DNA of 64,000 nucleotides from Pseudomonas urmiensis (GCF_014268815.2 NZ_JABWRE020000001.1:439001-503000), one strand, 5' to 3'. Shown: positions 37,798 to 47,872, counted from the first letter of the stretch. The notes: generated by a model from the letters alone, not told the origin. Numbers and translations are program-made.

Positions 37798-38997
37798 TCA
37801 GACCGCACCGGCCTCACGCAAGCGGGCGATCGCCGCAGCGTCGTAGCCAAGGCGAGTCAGCAGCGCTTCAGTGTGTTCCCCAAGGGCCGGGCCTACCCAT
37901 TCAGTAGAGCCTGGGGTATCGGAGAGTTTGGGCACGATGCCAGGCATCTTGAAGGGTTTGCCGTCCGGCAGTCGACCTTGCAGGAACATCTCCCGCGCGA
38001 GAAATTGCGGGTCGCTGAACATGTCTTCGGCGGAGTAAATGCGGCTGGCAGGCACCTGGGCGTCGTTGAGGGTCTGCATCACTTGGTCCAGCGCCAGGCC
38101 ATTGACCCAGCGATCGATCACCCCATACAGCTCGTCCCGGCGCAGGTCGCGGCCATCGTTGCTGGCCAGGCTGGGGTCATTGGCCAGGTCGTCGCGGCCG
38201 ATGGCCTGCATCAAACGCTTGAAGATGGCATCGCCGTTGGCGCCGATCTGCACATGCTTACCGTCGGCGCTGGTGTGGATACAGGAAGGCGTGATCCCCG
38301 GCATGATGTTGCCGGTGCGCTCGCGAATGAAGCCGAACACGTCGAACTCCGGGACCATGCTCTCCATCATGGCGAAAATGGCTTCATACAGGGCGACATC
38401 CACCACCTGGCCCTCACCGCCGTTCACCTCCCGGTGACGCAAGGCCATCAAGGCGCCGATCACCCCCCACAACGCGGCAATCGAGTCGCCGATGGAAATC
38501 CCGGTGCGCACCGGCGGGCGGTCCTCGAAGCCCGTGATATAGCGCAGCCCGCCCATCGATTCACCTACCGCGCCAAAGCCTGGCTGGTCTTTCATCGGCC
38601 CGGTCTGGCCGAAGCCCGACAGGCGCACCATGACCAAGCGCGGATTGAGCGCATGCAACACATCCCAACCCAAGCCGAGCTTTTCCAGTACCCCCGGGCG
38701 GAAGTTCTCGATCAGGATGTCCGCCTCGGCCAGCAGGCGCTTGAGAATCTCGCGTCCTTGCTCATGCTTGAGGTTGAGGGTCAGCGACTGCTTGTTACGC
38801 GCCTGCACGAACCACCACAGCGAGGTGCCCTCGTAAAGCTTGCGCCACTTGCGCAGCGGGTCGCCGCCGTCGGGGGACTCGACCTTGATCACCTCGGCGC
38901 CGAACTCGGCGCAGATGCGCGAAGCGAACGGGCCAGCGATCAGGGTGCCAAGCTCGATGACTTTAAGACCTGAGAGGGGTTTGCTGGGCGTGGGCAT
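37798..38997 (-). CDS. Class III CoA-transferase (CaiB/BaiF family)
   Basis: 399 residues from the ATG at 38997; upstream in-frame codons run into the divergent promoter region. Family signatures: LKVIELGTLIAGPFASRICAEFGAEVIKVE, DPLRKWR, FEDRPPVRTGISIGDSIAALWG (with the catalytic Asp) and GNIMPGITPS. It transfers CoA between organic acids; substrates are unknown. The solute-binding-like gene follows 16 bases downstream on the same strand. Confidence 0.92.
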   Translation of the reverse strand: MPTPSKPLSGLKVIELGTLIAGPFASRICAEFGAEVIKVESPDGGDPLRKWRKLYEGTSLWWFVQARNKQSLTLNLKHEQGREILKRLLAEADILIENFRPGVLEKLGLGWDVLHALNPRLVMVRLSGFGQTGPMKDQPGFGAVGESMGGLRYITGFEDRPPVRTGISIGDSIAALWGVIGALMALRHREVNGGEGQVVDVALYEAIFAMMESMVPEFDVFGFIRERTGNIMPGITPSCIHTSADGKHVQIGANGDAIFKRLMQAIGRDDLANDPSLASNDGRDLRRDELYGVIDRWVNGLALDQVMQTLNDAQVPASRIYSAEDMFSDPQFLAREMFLQGRLPDGKPFKMPGIVPKLSDTPGSTEWVGPALGEHTEALLTRLGYDAAAIARLREAGAV

Positions 38998-39127
38998 GGG
39001 GCATCCGTGGCAACAGGGCAGAGCGGTGGTTTTATCATAGGTCGCCAGCGGCAGATACTGCTGCGACGCAAGCAAGCCTGGATCAGTTAGACTGTGCGAC
39101 TTTTCTCTTGCAAGAAGCCCGCTGCCC

Positions 39128-39670
39128 ATGGCCCAGCCGTCCACCACCTACAAATTCGAACTGAACCTGACCGACCTCGATCGCGGCGTGTACGAAAGCG
39201 TCAAGCAGACCATCGCCCGTCACCCTTCGGAAACCGAGGAGCGCATGGCCGTTCGTCTGTTGGCTTACGCGCTTTGGTACAACGAGAACCTGTCGTTTGG
39301 CCGCGGATTGTCGGACGTTGATGAGCCTGCCCTGTGGGAAAAGAGCCTCGACGACCGCGTGCTGCACTGGATCGAAGTCGGCCAGCCTGACGCTGACCGC
39401 CTGACCTGGTGCTCGCGCCGGACCGAGCGCACCAGCCTGTTGGCCTATGGCAGCCTGCGGGTCTGGGAGACCAAGGTGGTTGGCGCGGTCAAGAATCTGA
39501 AGAACCTGCACATCGCTGCGGTACCGCAAGAGGTGCTGGAGGTCCTGGCCAAGGACATGCCGCGCAGCATCAAGTGGGACGTGATGATCAGTGAAGGCAC
39601 GGTGTTCGTCACTGACGACCGTGGCCAGCACGAAGTGCAGCTGCAGTGGCTGCTCGGCGAGCGCGGCTGA
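39128..39670 (+). CDS. yaeQ: YaeQ family protein
   Basis: 180 residues, full length: STTYKFELNLTDLDRGVYES, HPSETEERMAVRLLAYALWY and SLDDRVLHWIEVGQPD are characteristic of YaeQ, whose fold is related to PD-(D/E)XK nucleases (Glu and Asp/Glu-x-Lys positions seem kept). It was once linked to RfaH suppression, but the role is unsettled. It is divergent from the CoA-transferase and is followed by recJ. Confidence 0.93.
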   Translation: MAQPSTTYKFELNLTDLDRGVYESVKQTIARHPSETEERMAVRLLAYALWYNENLSFGRGLSDVDEPALWEKSLDDRVLHWIEVGQPDADRLTWCSRRTERTSLLAYGSLRVWETKVVGAVKNLKNLHIAAVPQEVLEVLAKDMPRSIKWDVMISEGTVFVTDDRGQHEVQLQWLLGERG

Positions 39671-39700
39671 TTTCAACCCTAATTGACTGCTGAAGGCCCC

Positions 39701-41410
39701 ATGCGTATCGAACCTCGCCCCCTGCCGCCGACCCTGCCGTTTCTTGGCAGCCTGCCCCCTTTGCTGACCCGCCTGTACGCCGCCCGTGGCGTGCAGTCCG
39801 AGGCTGAGCTGGACAAGAGCCTGGCGCGCTTGCTGCCGTTTGCTCAGCTCAAGGGCATCGACGCGGCGGTGGATCTGCTGGTCGAGGCGCTGGATCAGCG
39901 TCAGCGCATCCTGATCGTCGGCGACTTCGACGCCGACGGTGCTACGGCCAGTACCGTCGGCGTGCTGGGTTTGCGTCTGCTGGGCGCAGCGCATGTCGAC
40001 TACCTGGTACCCAATCGCTTCGAGTATGGCTATGGCCTGACCCCGGAAATTGTCGAGGTGGCGCTGCAGCGTCAGCCGCACCTGCTGGTGACCGTGGATA
40101 ACGGCATTTCCAGTGTCGAGGGCGTGGCCGCAGCCAAGGCAGCCGGGCTCAAGGTGCTGGTCACAGACCACCACTTGCCAGGTCCGCAACTGCCGGATGC
40201 TGATGCCATCGTCAACCCGAACCAACCGGGCTGCGCCTTCCCCAGCAAGGCGCTGGCCGGGGTGGGGGTGATTTTCTACGTGCTGATGGCCCTACGCGCG
40301 CGCCTGCGTAGCCTTGGCCGCTACGACAGCCAGCCGCAGCCGAACATTGGCGAACTGCTCGATCTAGTCGCCTTGGGTAGCGTGGCTGACGTGGTGCCGC
40401 TGGATGCCAACAACCGCATCCTGGTCCATCAAGGCCTGGAGCGCATTCGGGCTGGACGCGCGCGTGCGGGGCTCAAGGCCATTCTTGAGGTGGCTCGACG
40501 GGATCATCAGCGCATCACCTCCACTGACCTTGGCTTCATCCTCGGCCCACGATTGAATGCTGCTGGGCGTCTGGATGACATGAGCCTGGGCATCGAATGC
40601 CTGCTCTGCGAAGACCCGGCGTTGGCGCGTGATATGGCCGAACAGCTCGATGGCCTGAACCAGGATCGTAAGTCCATCGAGCAGGGCATGCAGCGTGAGG
40701 CGCTGGCTCAGCTCAAGGATTTGCCGGTCGAGTCCATGCCCTATGGCTTGTGCTTGTTCGATGCCGATTGGCACCAGGGGGTGATCGGCATTCTCGCCTC
40801 GCGTCTGAAAGAGCGTTATCACCGGCCGACCATTGCCTTCGCCGATGCGGGCGAGGGCATGCTCAAGGGCTCGGCGCGATCGGTGCCGGGTTTTCACATT
40901 CGTGATGCGTTGGATGCGGTGGCGGCGCGGCATCCGCAATTGATCAGCAAGTTTGGCGGGCATGCCATGGCGGCGGGTTTGTCGCTGCCAGCGGAGAACT
41001 TTCCGGCGTTTGCCGAGGCGTTCGATCAAGAGACGCGGCGGCAGTTGAGCGAGGATGATCTGACTGGGCGGTTGTTGTCCGATGGCACCTTGGCGGTCGA
41101 GGAGTTTCACCTTGATCTGGCGCGGGCGCTACGCAATGCCGGGCCTTGGGGGCAGCACTTTCCTGAGCCTCTGTTCCACGGGGTGTTTCAGTTGGTCGAG
41201 CAGCGGGTGGTGGGGGAGCGGCATTTGAAGGTGGTGCTCAAGAGCGAATGTGGGGCGGTCAGGTTGGATGGGATCGCGTTTGGGATTGATCGGGAGGTTT
41301 GGCCGAATCCTACCGTGCGCTGGGTGGAGTTGGCTTATAAGCTGGATGTGAATGAGTTTCGCGGGAATGAGAGTGTGCAGTTGATGATTGCGCACATTGA
41401 GGCTCGCTGA
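39701..41410 (+). CDS. recJ: Single-stranded-DNA-specific exonuclease RecJ
   Basis: 569 residues from the ATG at 39701 (GAAGG upstream). DHH phosphoesterase motifs are intact: DFDADG (75-80), VDNG, and TDHHLPG (DHH at 156-158). The DHHA1 domain carries GVIGILASRLKERYHRP and SKFGGHAMAAGLSLP. It degrades single-stranded DNA 5' to 3' in recombination and mismatch repair. The 3' end of the gene is visibly more G/T-rich than the rest, next to the large repeat region. Confidence 0.96.
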   Translation: MRIEPRPLPPTLPFLGSLPPLLTRLYAARGVQSEAELDKSLARLLPFAQLKGIDAAVDLLVEALDQRQRILIVGDFDADGATASTVGVLGLRLLGAAHVDYLVPNRFEYGYGLTPEIVEVALQRQPHLLVTVDNGISSVEGVAAAKAAGLKVLVTDHHLPGPQLPDADAIVNPNQPGCAFPSKALAGVGVIFYVLMALRARLRSLGRYDSQPQPNIGELLDLVALGSVADVVPLDANNRILVHQGLERIRAGRARAGLKAILEVARRDHQRITSTDLGFILGPRLNAAGRLDDMSLGIECLLCEDPALARDMAEQLDGLNQDRKSIEQGMQREALAQLKDLPVESMPYGLCLFDADWHQGVIGILASRLKERYHRPTIAFADAGEGMLKGSARSVPGFHIRDALDAVAARHPQLISKFGGHAMAAGLSLPAENFPAFAEAFDQETRRQLSEDDLTGRLLSDGTLAVEEFHLDLARALRNAGPWGQHFPEPLFHGVFQLVEQRVVGERHLKVVLKSECGAVRLDGIAFGIDREVWPNPTVRWVELAYKLDVNEFRGNESVQLMIAHIEAR

Positions 41411-41488
41411 TTGCTGATTGCTGATTTGCTCGGTGTTGGTTTGTGGGATTGGGTGCATATCCATGAGCGATGGTGACATTTAGGCACC

Positions 41489-41726
41489 CTTCCGCCCTTA
41501 CGGCGGGTCACTTTTTGGCAAACGCCCCAAAAAGTAACCAAAAAGGTCTGCGCTCCACCATCCGGCCCTCCGCTGCGCTACGGGTCCCTTCGCGCCGGCG
41601 CCTTCCGGGCCCGCGCGGCCTACGATTTGCTGCGCAAATCTACATCTCGCGCCTTCGGCTGCGCCGAAGGGTGCTAACGCACCTGGCCCTCCAGGCACCT
41701 CTGCTCAGCCTCCTGAAGTCGCGAAT
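41489..41726 (+). repeat. Large inverted repeat, left arm
   Basis: Runs from CCTTCCGCCCTTACGGCGGG to CCTCCTGAAGTCGCGAA. Its reverse complement is found at 41993-42221 with long identical tracts, for example TACGATTTGCTGCGCAAATC and CCTTCGGCTGCGCCGAAGGG. Each arm holds smaller palindromes of its own. Confidence 0.9.
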
Positions 41727-41790
41727 CTGCGTCGCCTGGAATTGCTCGCACGAAGATCAAGAGCAGCGAATCGCTACGCTCTCGCAGAAG

Positions 41791-41808
41791 CCAAGGCCAA
41801 GGCCAAGG
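41791..41808 (+). repeat. CCAAGG hexamer, three copies
   Basis: Three tandem copies of CCAAGG directly outside the left arm of the large inverted repeat. Confidence 0.85.
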
Positions 41809-41845
41809 TCTGAATTTTTCTTTTGTGTTGTTTGTTCCGGCCTCT

Positions 41846-41923
41846 TCGCGGGGCAAGCCCGCTCCCACGATACCGCGCCGCTTTTGGTTGGCGGTGACTC
41901 GTGGGAGCGGGCTTGCCCCGCGA
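41846..41923. repeat. REPIN at the centre of the large inverted repeat
   Basis: TCGCGGGGCAAGCCCGCTCC begins at 41846, and its reverse complement ends at 41923 (GCTTGCCCCGCGA). It lies almost midway between the two ~235-bp arms. Confidence 0.9.
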
Positions 41924-41992
41924 TGGCGTCCAACTATCCACCACACCTACCACTATCGCCAGATAACGCCAGCCCAGGCGCCGCCACTAACT

Positions 41993-42221
41993 TCGCGACT
42001 TCAGGAGGCCGAGCGTAGGTGTCTGTAGGGCCTGGTGCGATAGCACCCTTCGGCGCAGCCGAAGGCGCGAGATGTAGATTTGCGCAGCAAATCGTAGGCC
42101 GCGCGGGCCCGGAAGGCACCGAAGCGAGGGGATCCCGCCACGGGCGGGACTGATGGTGGAGCGCACGGCTTTTGGTTACTTTTGGCCACGACCAAAAGTG
42201 ACCCGCCGTAAGGGCGGAAAG
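41993..42221 (-). repeat. Large inverted repeat, right arm
   Basis: Reverse complement of 41489-41726, with scattered substitutions and a changed stretch around 42125-42160 (CCCGCCACGGGCGGG replaces the left-arm sequence). Starts TTCGCGACTTCAGGAGG and ends CCGTAAGGGCGGAAAGG. Confidence 0.9.
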
Positions 42222-42266
42222 GTGATTCAGCGCCACCCTCGCCAATGGATATGCTCAAACCTCTAT

Positions 42267-42314
42267 AAGCCCAAGCCCAAGCCCAAGCCCAAGCCCAAGC
42301 CCAAGCCCAAGCCC
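42267..42314 (+). repeat. AAGCCC hexamer, eight copies
   Basis: Eight perfect tandem AAGCCC units just outside the right arm. Hexamers keep reading frame, but the only frames crossing it are low-complexity (Trp-Ala or Lys-Pro repeats) and unsupported. Copy number is likely variable between strains. Confidence 0.95.
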
Positions 42315-42441
42315 ACAATCCAACCTCCCACCCCATACCCCAAGTGAATCTAGTCTAGGCTCAAAGAAACCGGTATCGGGCCAAGGACGCGCATGAGTGT
42401 CCGGGCCGGTCAACCATTTGGAGTCCTTGGGAGGTGCCCTC

Positions 42442-43548
42442 ATGAGCCTGCTGCTTGAGCCTTACACCCTGCGCCAGCTAACGCTGCCCAACCGCATCGC
42501 TGTCTCGCCCATGTGCCAGTATTCCGCCGCTGACGGCCTGGCCAACGACTGGCACCTGGTCCACTTGGGCAGTCGCGCGGTAGGCGGCGCCGGCCTGGTG
42601 ATCACCGAAGCGGTAGCGGTCACCGCCGATGGCCGGATCACCGCTGAAGACCTCGGCCTCTGGGATGACGTGCAAATCCAGCCCCTACAGCGGATCACGC
42701 GCTTTATCACCGCCCAAGGTTCGGTCCCAGGTATCCAGCTGGCCCACGCCGGCCGCAAGGCCAGCACCCACCGACCCTGGCTCGGCAAACATGGCAGCGT
42801 AAAACTCGAAGACGGCGGCTGGCAGCCTGTTGGCCCGTCAAAAATTGCCTTCGACCCGGAACACACCTCACCACGGGAGTTGAGCACGGACGAGATCCAG
42901 GATGTCGTCGCTGCCTTCGTCAAATCGGCCGAGCGCGCCCTGGCTGCGGGCTTCAAGGTCGTAGAGATCCACGCCGCCCATGGCTACCTGCTGCATCAAT
43001 TCCTCTCACCGCTGAGTAATCAGCGCCGTGATGAGTACGGCAGTTGCTTTGAAAACCGCATCCGCCTGACCCTGCAAGTCACCGAAGCCGTACGCAAGGT
43101 ATGGCCGCAAGAGCTGCCGCTGTTCGTCCGGGTTTCGGCCACCGATTGGGTGGAAGACGGTTGGAACCCGGACGAAACCGTGGAGCTGGCGCGCCGACTG
43201 CGAGTGATCGGGGTAGACCTGATCGACGTTTCTTCAGGCGGTACCTCAGTCAACGCCGAGATCCCTACCGGCCCCGGCTACCAAACCCGCTTCGCCGAGC
43301 GCGTGCGCAAAGAGTCGGAAATCGCCACTGGCACCGTCGGCATGATCACCGAGCCCGCCCAGGCCGAGCACATCCTGCGCACCGGCCAGGCGGACGTGAT
43401 CTTCCTGGCCCGTGAGCTGTTGCGCGATCCATACTGGCCGCTGCATGCCGATGACGATCTGGGTGGCAACAAGGCGACTTGGCCTGCCCAATATCAGCGT
43501 GCGACCAGTCGGGCGAATCCGATCCATGAGTCGGATCTAAGGGATTGA
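42442..43548 (+). CDS. Old yellow enzyme, NADH:flavin oxidoreductase (YqjM/XenA type)
   Basis: 368 residues from the ATG at 42442 (GGGAGG upstream). The N-terminus has LTLPNRIAVSPMCQYSA with the class III cysteine that tunes FMN, then GIQLAHAGRKAS, the His pair EIHAAHGYLLHQFLSPLSN and the FMN-phosphate site VIFLARELLRDPYWPLHA. It reduces activated C=C bonds (enones) or nitro compounds with NAD(P)H; P. putida XenA is a relative. Natural substrate unknown. It lies next to the large inverted repeat with no operon partner. Confidence 0.93.
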   Translation: MSLLLEPYTLRQLTLPNRIAVSPMCQYSAADGLANDWHLVHLGSRAVGGAGLVITEAVAVTADGRITAEDLGLWDDVQIQPLQRITRFITAQGSVPGIQLAHAGRKASTHRPWLGKHGSVKLEDGGWQPVGPSKIAFDPEHTSPRELSTDEIQDVVAAFVKSAERALAAGFKVVEIHAAHGYLLHQFLSPLSNQRRDEYGSCFENRIRLTLQVTEAVRKVWPQELPLFVRVSATDWVEDGWNPDETVELARRLRVIGVDLIDVSSGGTSVNAEIPTGPGYQTRFAERVRKESEIATGTVGMITEPAQAEHILRTGQADVIFLARELLRDPYWPLHADDDLGGNKATWPAQYQRATSRANPIHESDLRD

Positions 43549-43576
43549 GAACGAAGCTATCAAGCTCAACTCGTCC

Positions 43577-43652
43577 TCTGTAGGAACGGGTTTATCCGCG
43601 AGTGCGATCGTGAATTCCCCATCGCATTCGCGGGCAAACCCGCTCCTACAGA
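43577..43652. repeat. REP pair between convergent genes
   Basis: TCTGTAGGAACGGGTTTATC (43577) faces GGGCAAACCCGCTCCTACAGA (ending 43652), with GCGAGTGCGAT/ATCGCATTCGC inside. It lies between the old yellow enzyme and the convergent patD-like gene, ending one base before the patD stop. Confidence 0.87.
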
Positions 43653-43653
43653 A

Positions 43654-45078
43654 TCAATGCTTGAACATCACATGCCGCACGCAGGTGTAGTCCTCCAGCC
43701 CATACATCGACATGTCCTTGCCATACCCAGAATGCTTCTGCCCGCCATGGGGCATTTCGCTGACGAGCATGAAGTGGGTGTTGACCCAGGTGCAGCCATA
43801 CTGCAAGCGCGCCGCAAAACGGTGGGCGCGGCCGCTGTCGCGGGTCCAGACTGAGGACGCCAGGCCGTACTCGGAGTCGTTGGCCCACGCCAGCGCCTGG
43901 GCCTCATCGCTGAAGCGGGTGACCGAGACCACCGGGCCGAACACTTCCTGGCGCACGATCTCGTCATCCTGCTGGGCATCGGCCAGCACCGTGGGCTCGA
44001 AGAAGAAGCCATCCCCAGGCAGCGATTTGCCGCCGGTGACCAGGCGGATGTGCGGCTGGGCAATGGCGCGTTGGACGATGCCGGCCACTTTGTCGCGATG
44101 CGACGCGCTGATCAGTGGGCCAAGCTCGGTGTCGGCGTCTTTCTGCAAGCCTGGCTTGATGCTCGCCACCGCTTGGCCGAGTCGTTCGACGAAGCGCTCA
44201 TAAATGCCCTCCTGCACATACAGCCGGCACGCGGCAGTGCAATCTTGCCCGGCGTTATAGAAGCCAAAGGTGCGAATGCCTTCGATGGCCGCGTCCAGGT
44301 CGGCGTCATCGAAGACGATCACCGGGGCCTTGCCGCCCAGTTCCATGTGCATGCGTTTTACGCTATCGGCAGTAGCGCTGATGATGTGCGCGCCGGTGGG
44401 AATGGAGCCGGTCAGGGAAACCATCCGCACCCTGGGGTGGGTGACCAGCGGTGTGCCCACGGTCTGGCCACGGCCGAAAAGAATGTTCAGCACCCCTGCG
44501 GGCAGGATGTCCTGGGCCAGCTCGCCAAGGCGCAGGGCGGTCAACGGGGTGAGCTCGGAGGGTTTGAGCACCACGCTGTTGCCGGCGGCCAAGGCCGGGG
44601 CGATCTTCCAGGCCAGCATCATCAGCGGGTAGTTCCACGGCGCGATCGAGGCGACCACGCCGAGTGGGTCGCGGCGCACCATCGAGGTATGCCCGGGCAG
44701 GTATTCGCCTGCGGCCGAGCCGCCCAGGCAGCGGGCGGCGCCAGCAAAGAAGCGGAACACGTCGACGATCGCCGGGATTTCATCATTCAGCGCGGCGGCA
44801 AGCGGCTTGCCACAGTTCTGCGATTCAAGACCGGCAAGCTCCTCGCCATGCTGCTCGATGCTATCGGCCAGGGCCAGCAGCGCCAGGGAGCGGTCCCTGG
44901 GGCTGGTCTGCGACCAGTCGCTGAAGGCTTTGTCAGCGGCGCGCACGGCGCTGTCGACCTGGGCCTCGGTGGCCTCGTTGATCTGCGCCAGTGCGCTGCC
45001 GGTGGCCGGGTCGAGCACGGTCCAGGTCGGGCCTTCGCCCGCTACCAGGCGGCCGTTGATCAGCATGTGGGTTTGCAT
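43654..45078 (-). CDS. patD: Gamma-aminobutyraldehyde dehydrogenase (PatD/YdcW type)
   Basis: 474 residues from the ATG at 45078 (GGAGG 8 bases upstream). Aldehyde dehydrogenase motifs: APWNYPLMM (Asn149), MELGGKAP (Glu246) and [10 protein letters not shown] with catalytic Cys280, plus EVFGPVVSV. It oxidises 4-aminobutanal, the product of putrescine transamination, to GABA. It is the last gene of a minus-strand polyamine locus after ydcS-T-U-V, which supports the substrate. Confidence 0.92.
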   Translation of the reverse strand: MQTHMLINGRLVAGEGPTWTVLDPATGSALAQINEATEAQVDSAVRAADKAFSDWSQTSPRDRSLALLALADSIEQHGEELAGLESQNCGKPLAAALNDEIPAIVDVFRFFAGAARCLGGSAAGEYLPGHTSMVRRDPLGVVASIAPWNYPLMMLAWKIAPALAAGNSVVLKPSELTPLTALRLGELAQDILPAGVLNILFGRGQTVGTPLVTHPRVRMVSLTGSIPTGAHIISATADSVKRMHMELGGKAPVIVFDDADLDAAIEGIRTFGFYNAGQDCTAACRLYVQEGIYERFVERLGQAVASIKPGLQKDADTELGPLISASHRDKVAGIVQRAIAQPHIRLVTGGKSLPGDGFFFEPTVLADAQQDDEIVRQEVFGPVVSVTRFSDEAQALAWANDSEYGLASSVWTRDSGRAHRFAARLQYGCTWVNTHFMLVSEMPHGGQKHSGYGKDMSMYGLEDYTCVRHVMFKH

Positions 45079-45095
45079 GGATGAGTCCTCCAAGG

Positions 45096-45902
45096 TCATT
45101 TGCCGCTGCCCGCAACGCTTTCGCCGCCGCGGGTCAGGTAATAGGCGCCGAGGATCGGCAGCATGGTCACCAGCATCACCAGCATGGCGACCACGTTGGT
45201 CACCGGCACATCACGCGGGCGGCTGAGTTGGTTGAGCAGCCAGATCGGCAGGGTGCGTTCGTGGCCGGCGGTGAAGGTGGTGACGATGATTTCGTCGAAT
45301 GACAAGGCAAACGCCAGCATGCCGCCGGCCAACAGCGCCGAGCCGAGGTTGGGCAGGATGATGTAGCGAAAGGTCTGCCAGCCGTCGGCGCCCAGGTCCA
45401 TCGACGCTTCGATCAGGTTCTGCGAGGTGCGCCGCAGGCGGGCGATGACGTTGTTGTAGACGATCACCACGCAGAAGGTCGCGTGGCCCACCACGATGGT
45501 GAAGATGCCCGGCTCGATGCCCAGGCTCTTGAACGCCGAGAGCAGCGCGATACCGGTGATGATCCCGGGCAGGGCGATGGGCAGGATCAGCAGCAGCGAA
45601 ATGCTTTCTTTGCCAAAGAAGTTGCGTTTGTACAGTGCCGCCGAGGCCAGTGTGCCGAGCACCAGGGCGATGACGGTCGCCAGGCAAGCCACTTGCACCG
45701 ACAGCTTGATCGCCTCGAGCACATCCGGGCGCGAGAATGCCACGGCGAACCACTTCAAGGTGAAGCCGCGTGGTGGGAAGCTGAACGCTGAATCTTCGGT
45801 ATTGAAGGCGTAGAGCAGGATGATCAGGATCGGAAAATGCAGGAACAGCAATCCACCCCACGCCGCCAGGCGCAGGCTCAGCGAGGCTTTATCAGAGTGC
45901 AT
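45096..45902 (-). CDS. ydcV: Polyamine ABC transporter permease YdcV type
   Basis: 268 residues, six membrane helices, with the EAA loop [23 protein letters not shown] that contacts the ATPase. It is the second permease, overlapping the first by 11 bases. Together with the neighbouring permease, ATPase and binding protein it would import putrescine or spermidine. Confidence 0.92.
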   Translation of the reverse strand: MHSDKASLSLRLAAWGGLLFLHFPILIILLYAFNTEDSAFSFPPRGFTLKWFAVAFSRPDVLEAIKLSVQVACLATVIALVLGTLASAALYKRNFFGKESISLLLILPIALPGIITGIALLSAFKSLGIEPGIFTIVVGHATFCVVIVYNNVIARLRRTSQNLIEASMDLGADGWQTFRYIILPNLGSALLAGGMLAFALSFDEIIVTTFTAGHERTLPIWLLNQLSRPRDVPVTNVVAMLVMLVTMLPILGAYYLTRGGESVAGSGK

Positions 45903-46830
45903 CGAAGGCCCCCAGGCGTTTGACCAGAGCCAGGTAGATCGCGATCAGCACGATCGGCACCAGGGTGAAGGCGGCGGCCATCGGCATGTTGCCGATGGCG
46001 CCTTGCTGGGCGTAGACCATGCTGCCAATGAAATAGCCTGGCGGGCCGATCAGTTGCGGCACGATGAAGTCGCCCAGGGTCAGCGAGAAGGTAAAGATCG
46101 AGCCTGCGGCAATCCCGGGCACCGACAGCGGCAGGATCACTTGGATAAAGGTTTGTCGCGGCTTGGCGCCCAGATCCGCCGAGGCCTGTAGCAAGGATGG
46201 CGGCAGGCGTTCGAGCGAGGCCTGGATCGGCAGGATCATGAACGGCAGCCAGATGTACACGAACACCATGAAGCGGCCCAGGTGTGACGTCGACAGGGTA
46301 CTGCCGCCTACCCCAGGCACGCTCAGCACCAGCTGCAGCAGGCCATCCAGATGCAGCTGCTGGACAAACCATTGGGCCACTCCGCCCTTGGCCAGCAACA
46401 GGGTCCAGGCATAGGTCTTGACGATGTAGCTGGCCCACATCGGCATCATCACTGCGATGTAGAAAAACGCCTTGGTCTTGCCGCTGGTGTAGCGCGCCAT
46501 GTAGTAGGCGATGGGGAAGGCCAGCACGGCGCTGGTCAGCGACACCGCCACGGCCATGCCCAGGGTGCGCAGGATGATATCGAGGTTGGCCGGGTTGAAC
46601 AGCGCGGCGAAGTTGGCCAGGGTCAGGTCCGGCGTCACCGCCATGGTGAAGTCGTCGAAGGTGTAGAAACCTTGCCAGAGCAGGTTGAGCAGTGAGCCCA
46701 GGTAGACGGCGCCGAACCACAGCAGAGGCGGGATCAACAGCAGCACCAGATACAGGTTGGGCCGTCGATACAGCACATCGGACAAGCGCCGAAGGGCATG
46801 TGGATGCTGCTTGTCCAGCGCCAGGTTCAT
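45892..46830 (-). CDS. ydcU: Polyamine ABC transporter permease YdcU type
   Basis: 312 residues with six membrane helices; the EAA loop is [24 protein letters not shown]. The N-terminus has a long cytoplasmic lead (about 28 residues) before TM1. It overlaps ydcV by 11 bases and starts one base after the ydcT stop, so the ABC genes are translationally packed. Confidence 0.92.
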   Translation of the reverse strand: MNLALDKQHPHALRRLSDVLYRRPNLYLVLLLIPPLLWFGAVYLGSLLNLLWQGFYTFDDFTMAVTPDLTLANFAALFNPANLDIILRTLGMAVAVSLTSAVLAFPIAYYMARYTSGKTKAFFYIAVMMPMWASYIVKTYAWTLLLAKGGVAQWFVQQLHLDGLLQLVLSVPGVGGSTLSTSHLGRFMVFVYIWLPFMILPIQASLERLPPSLLQASADLGAKPRQTFIQVILPLSVPGIAAGSIFTFSLTLGDFIVPQLIGPPGYFIGSMVYAQQGAIGNMPMAAAFTLVPIVLIAIYLALVKRLGAFDAL

Positions 46831-46831
46831 G

Positions 46832-47872
46832 CTACTGGCCCTCGACGAGGACGGTTTCCTTGAGGGCCGTCATCGCCTCCCGTGGCCAACGAACCTGCAC
46901 CCGCTGCCCGGTCTGCCAGATCTGTGGATGCTGCTGCCACTGGTCATTGGCCTGGCTCACCGCCAGAAGTTGGCCGTTGTCCAGTTGCACTTCGTAGCGA
47001 GTGGCGCTGCCTTGGTACTGGATATCGTGCAGCAGTCCGCTGACCTGCACCTCATGGCTGGCGGCGCTCAGCTCATCCAGGCGAATGTGTTCAGGGCGGA
47101 TGGAGAAGGGCGTCGGGCTGCCGTTTAGCTGCTCGGCCAGCGCGCCGCGCAGCACGTTGGAGGTGCCGACGAACTCGGCAACGAAGGTGGTCGCCGGCTT
47201 CATGTACAGGTTGCGTGGGCTATCCACCTGTTCGATGCGCCCGTGGTTGAACACCGCGACCCGATCGGACATCGACAGCGCTTCGGTCTGGTCGTGGGTG
47301 ACGAATATGAAGGTAATGCCCAGTTGGCGCTGTAGCTTCTTCAGCTCGCCCTGCATCTGTTCGCGCAGCTTCAGATCCAGAGCGCCTAGCGGTTCATCGA
47401 GCAGCAGTACCCGCGGGCGATTGACCAGGGCGCGAGCGAGGGCAACGCGCTGGCGCTGGCCGCCAGACAACTGGGCGGGCTTGCGTTGGCCGTAGCCCTC
47501 CAGGGCCACCATCGCCAGGGCTTCGTCGGCGCGGGCGTGGCGTTGCTGTTTGCCGACCCCTTTGACCTTCAGGCCATAAGCGACGTTGTCGCGCACGTTC
47601 ATGTGCGGGAACAGCGCATAGTCCTGGAATACGGTGTTGACGTCCCGCTGATAGGGCGGCACGCCCGCGGCTTCGATGCCGTGAATGCGGATCGAGCCGC
47701 TACTGGGCTGCTCGAAGCCGGCGATCAGGCGTAGGCAAGTGGTCTTGCCCGAGCCTGAGGGGCCGAGCATGGAGAAAAACTCGCCGTCTTCGATGTCGAT
47801 GCTGACCTGGTCGACGGCCTTGACCTCAGCGAAGGTTCGCGAGACCTGGGTGAACTGGACGGCTAGTGGCAT
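46832..47872 (-). CDS. ydcT: Polyamine ABC transporter ATPase YdcT/PotA type
   Basis: 346 residues from the ATG at 47872 (AGGAG 7 bases upstream; upstream codons to 47896 are less likely). Walker A GPSGSGKTT, Q-loop QDYALFPHMNVRDN, signature LSGGQRQRVALARAL, Walker B RVLLLDEPLGALD, H-loop FVTHDQTEAL. A C-terminal TOBE domain follows (FSIRPEHIRL). It powers the YdcU/YdcV permease. Confidence 0.94.
   Translation of the reverse strand: MPLAVQFTQVSRTFAEVKAVDQVSIDIEDGEFFSMLGPSGSGKTTCLRLIAGFEQPSSGSIRIHGIEAAGVPPYQRDVNTVFQDYALFPHMNVRDNVAYGLKVKGVGKQQRHARADEALAMVALEGYGQRKPAQLSGGQRQRVALARALVNRPRVLLLDEPLGALDLKLREQMQGELKKLQRQLGITFIFVTHDQTEALSMSDRVAVFNHGRIEQVDSPRNLYMKPATTFVAEFVGTSNVLRGALAEQLNGSPTPFSIRPEHIRLDELSAASHEVQVSGLLHDIQYQGSATRYEVQLDNGQLLAVSQANDQWQQHPQIWQTGQRVQVRWPREAMTALKETVLVEGQ

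Larger units (their letters stand above)
41411..42441. other. Gene-free 1-kb region built from inverted repeats
   Basis: No supported gene. It contains two long inverted arms (41489-41726 and 41993-42221), a central opposed REP pair (41846-41870 and 41899-41923), a CCAAGG triplet repeat (41791-41808) and eight AAGCCC units (42267-42314). The small reading frames on both strands follow the arms and differ mainly by being reverse complements, so they are read as spurious. Confidence 0.85.

Noticed and set aside
37546..38973. 475-residue plus-strand frame
   Set aside because: It is antisense to the CaiB-type CoA-transferase and the solute-binding-like gene, with no family motif.
42001..42336. 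Trp-Ala repeat protein over the AAGCCC array
   Set aside because: Low complexity only, made by the hexamer array and the inverted arm; no ribosome site or family.
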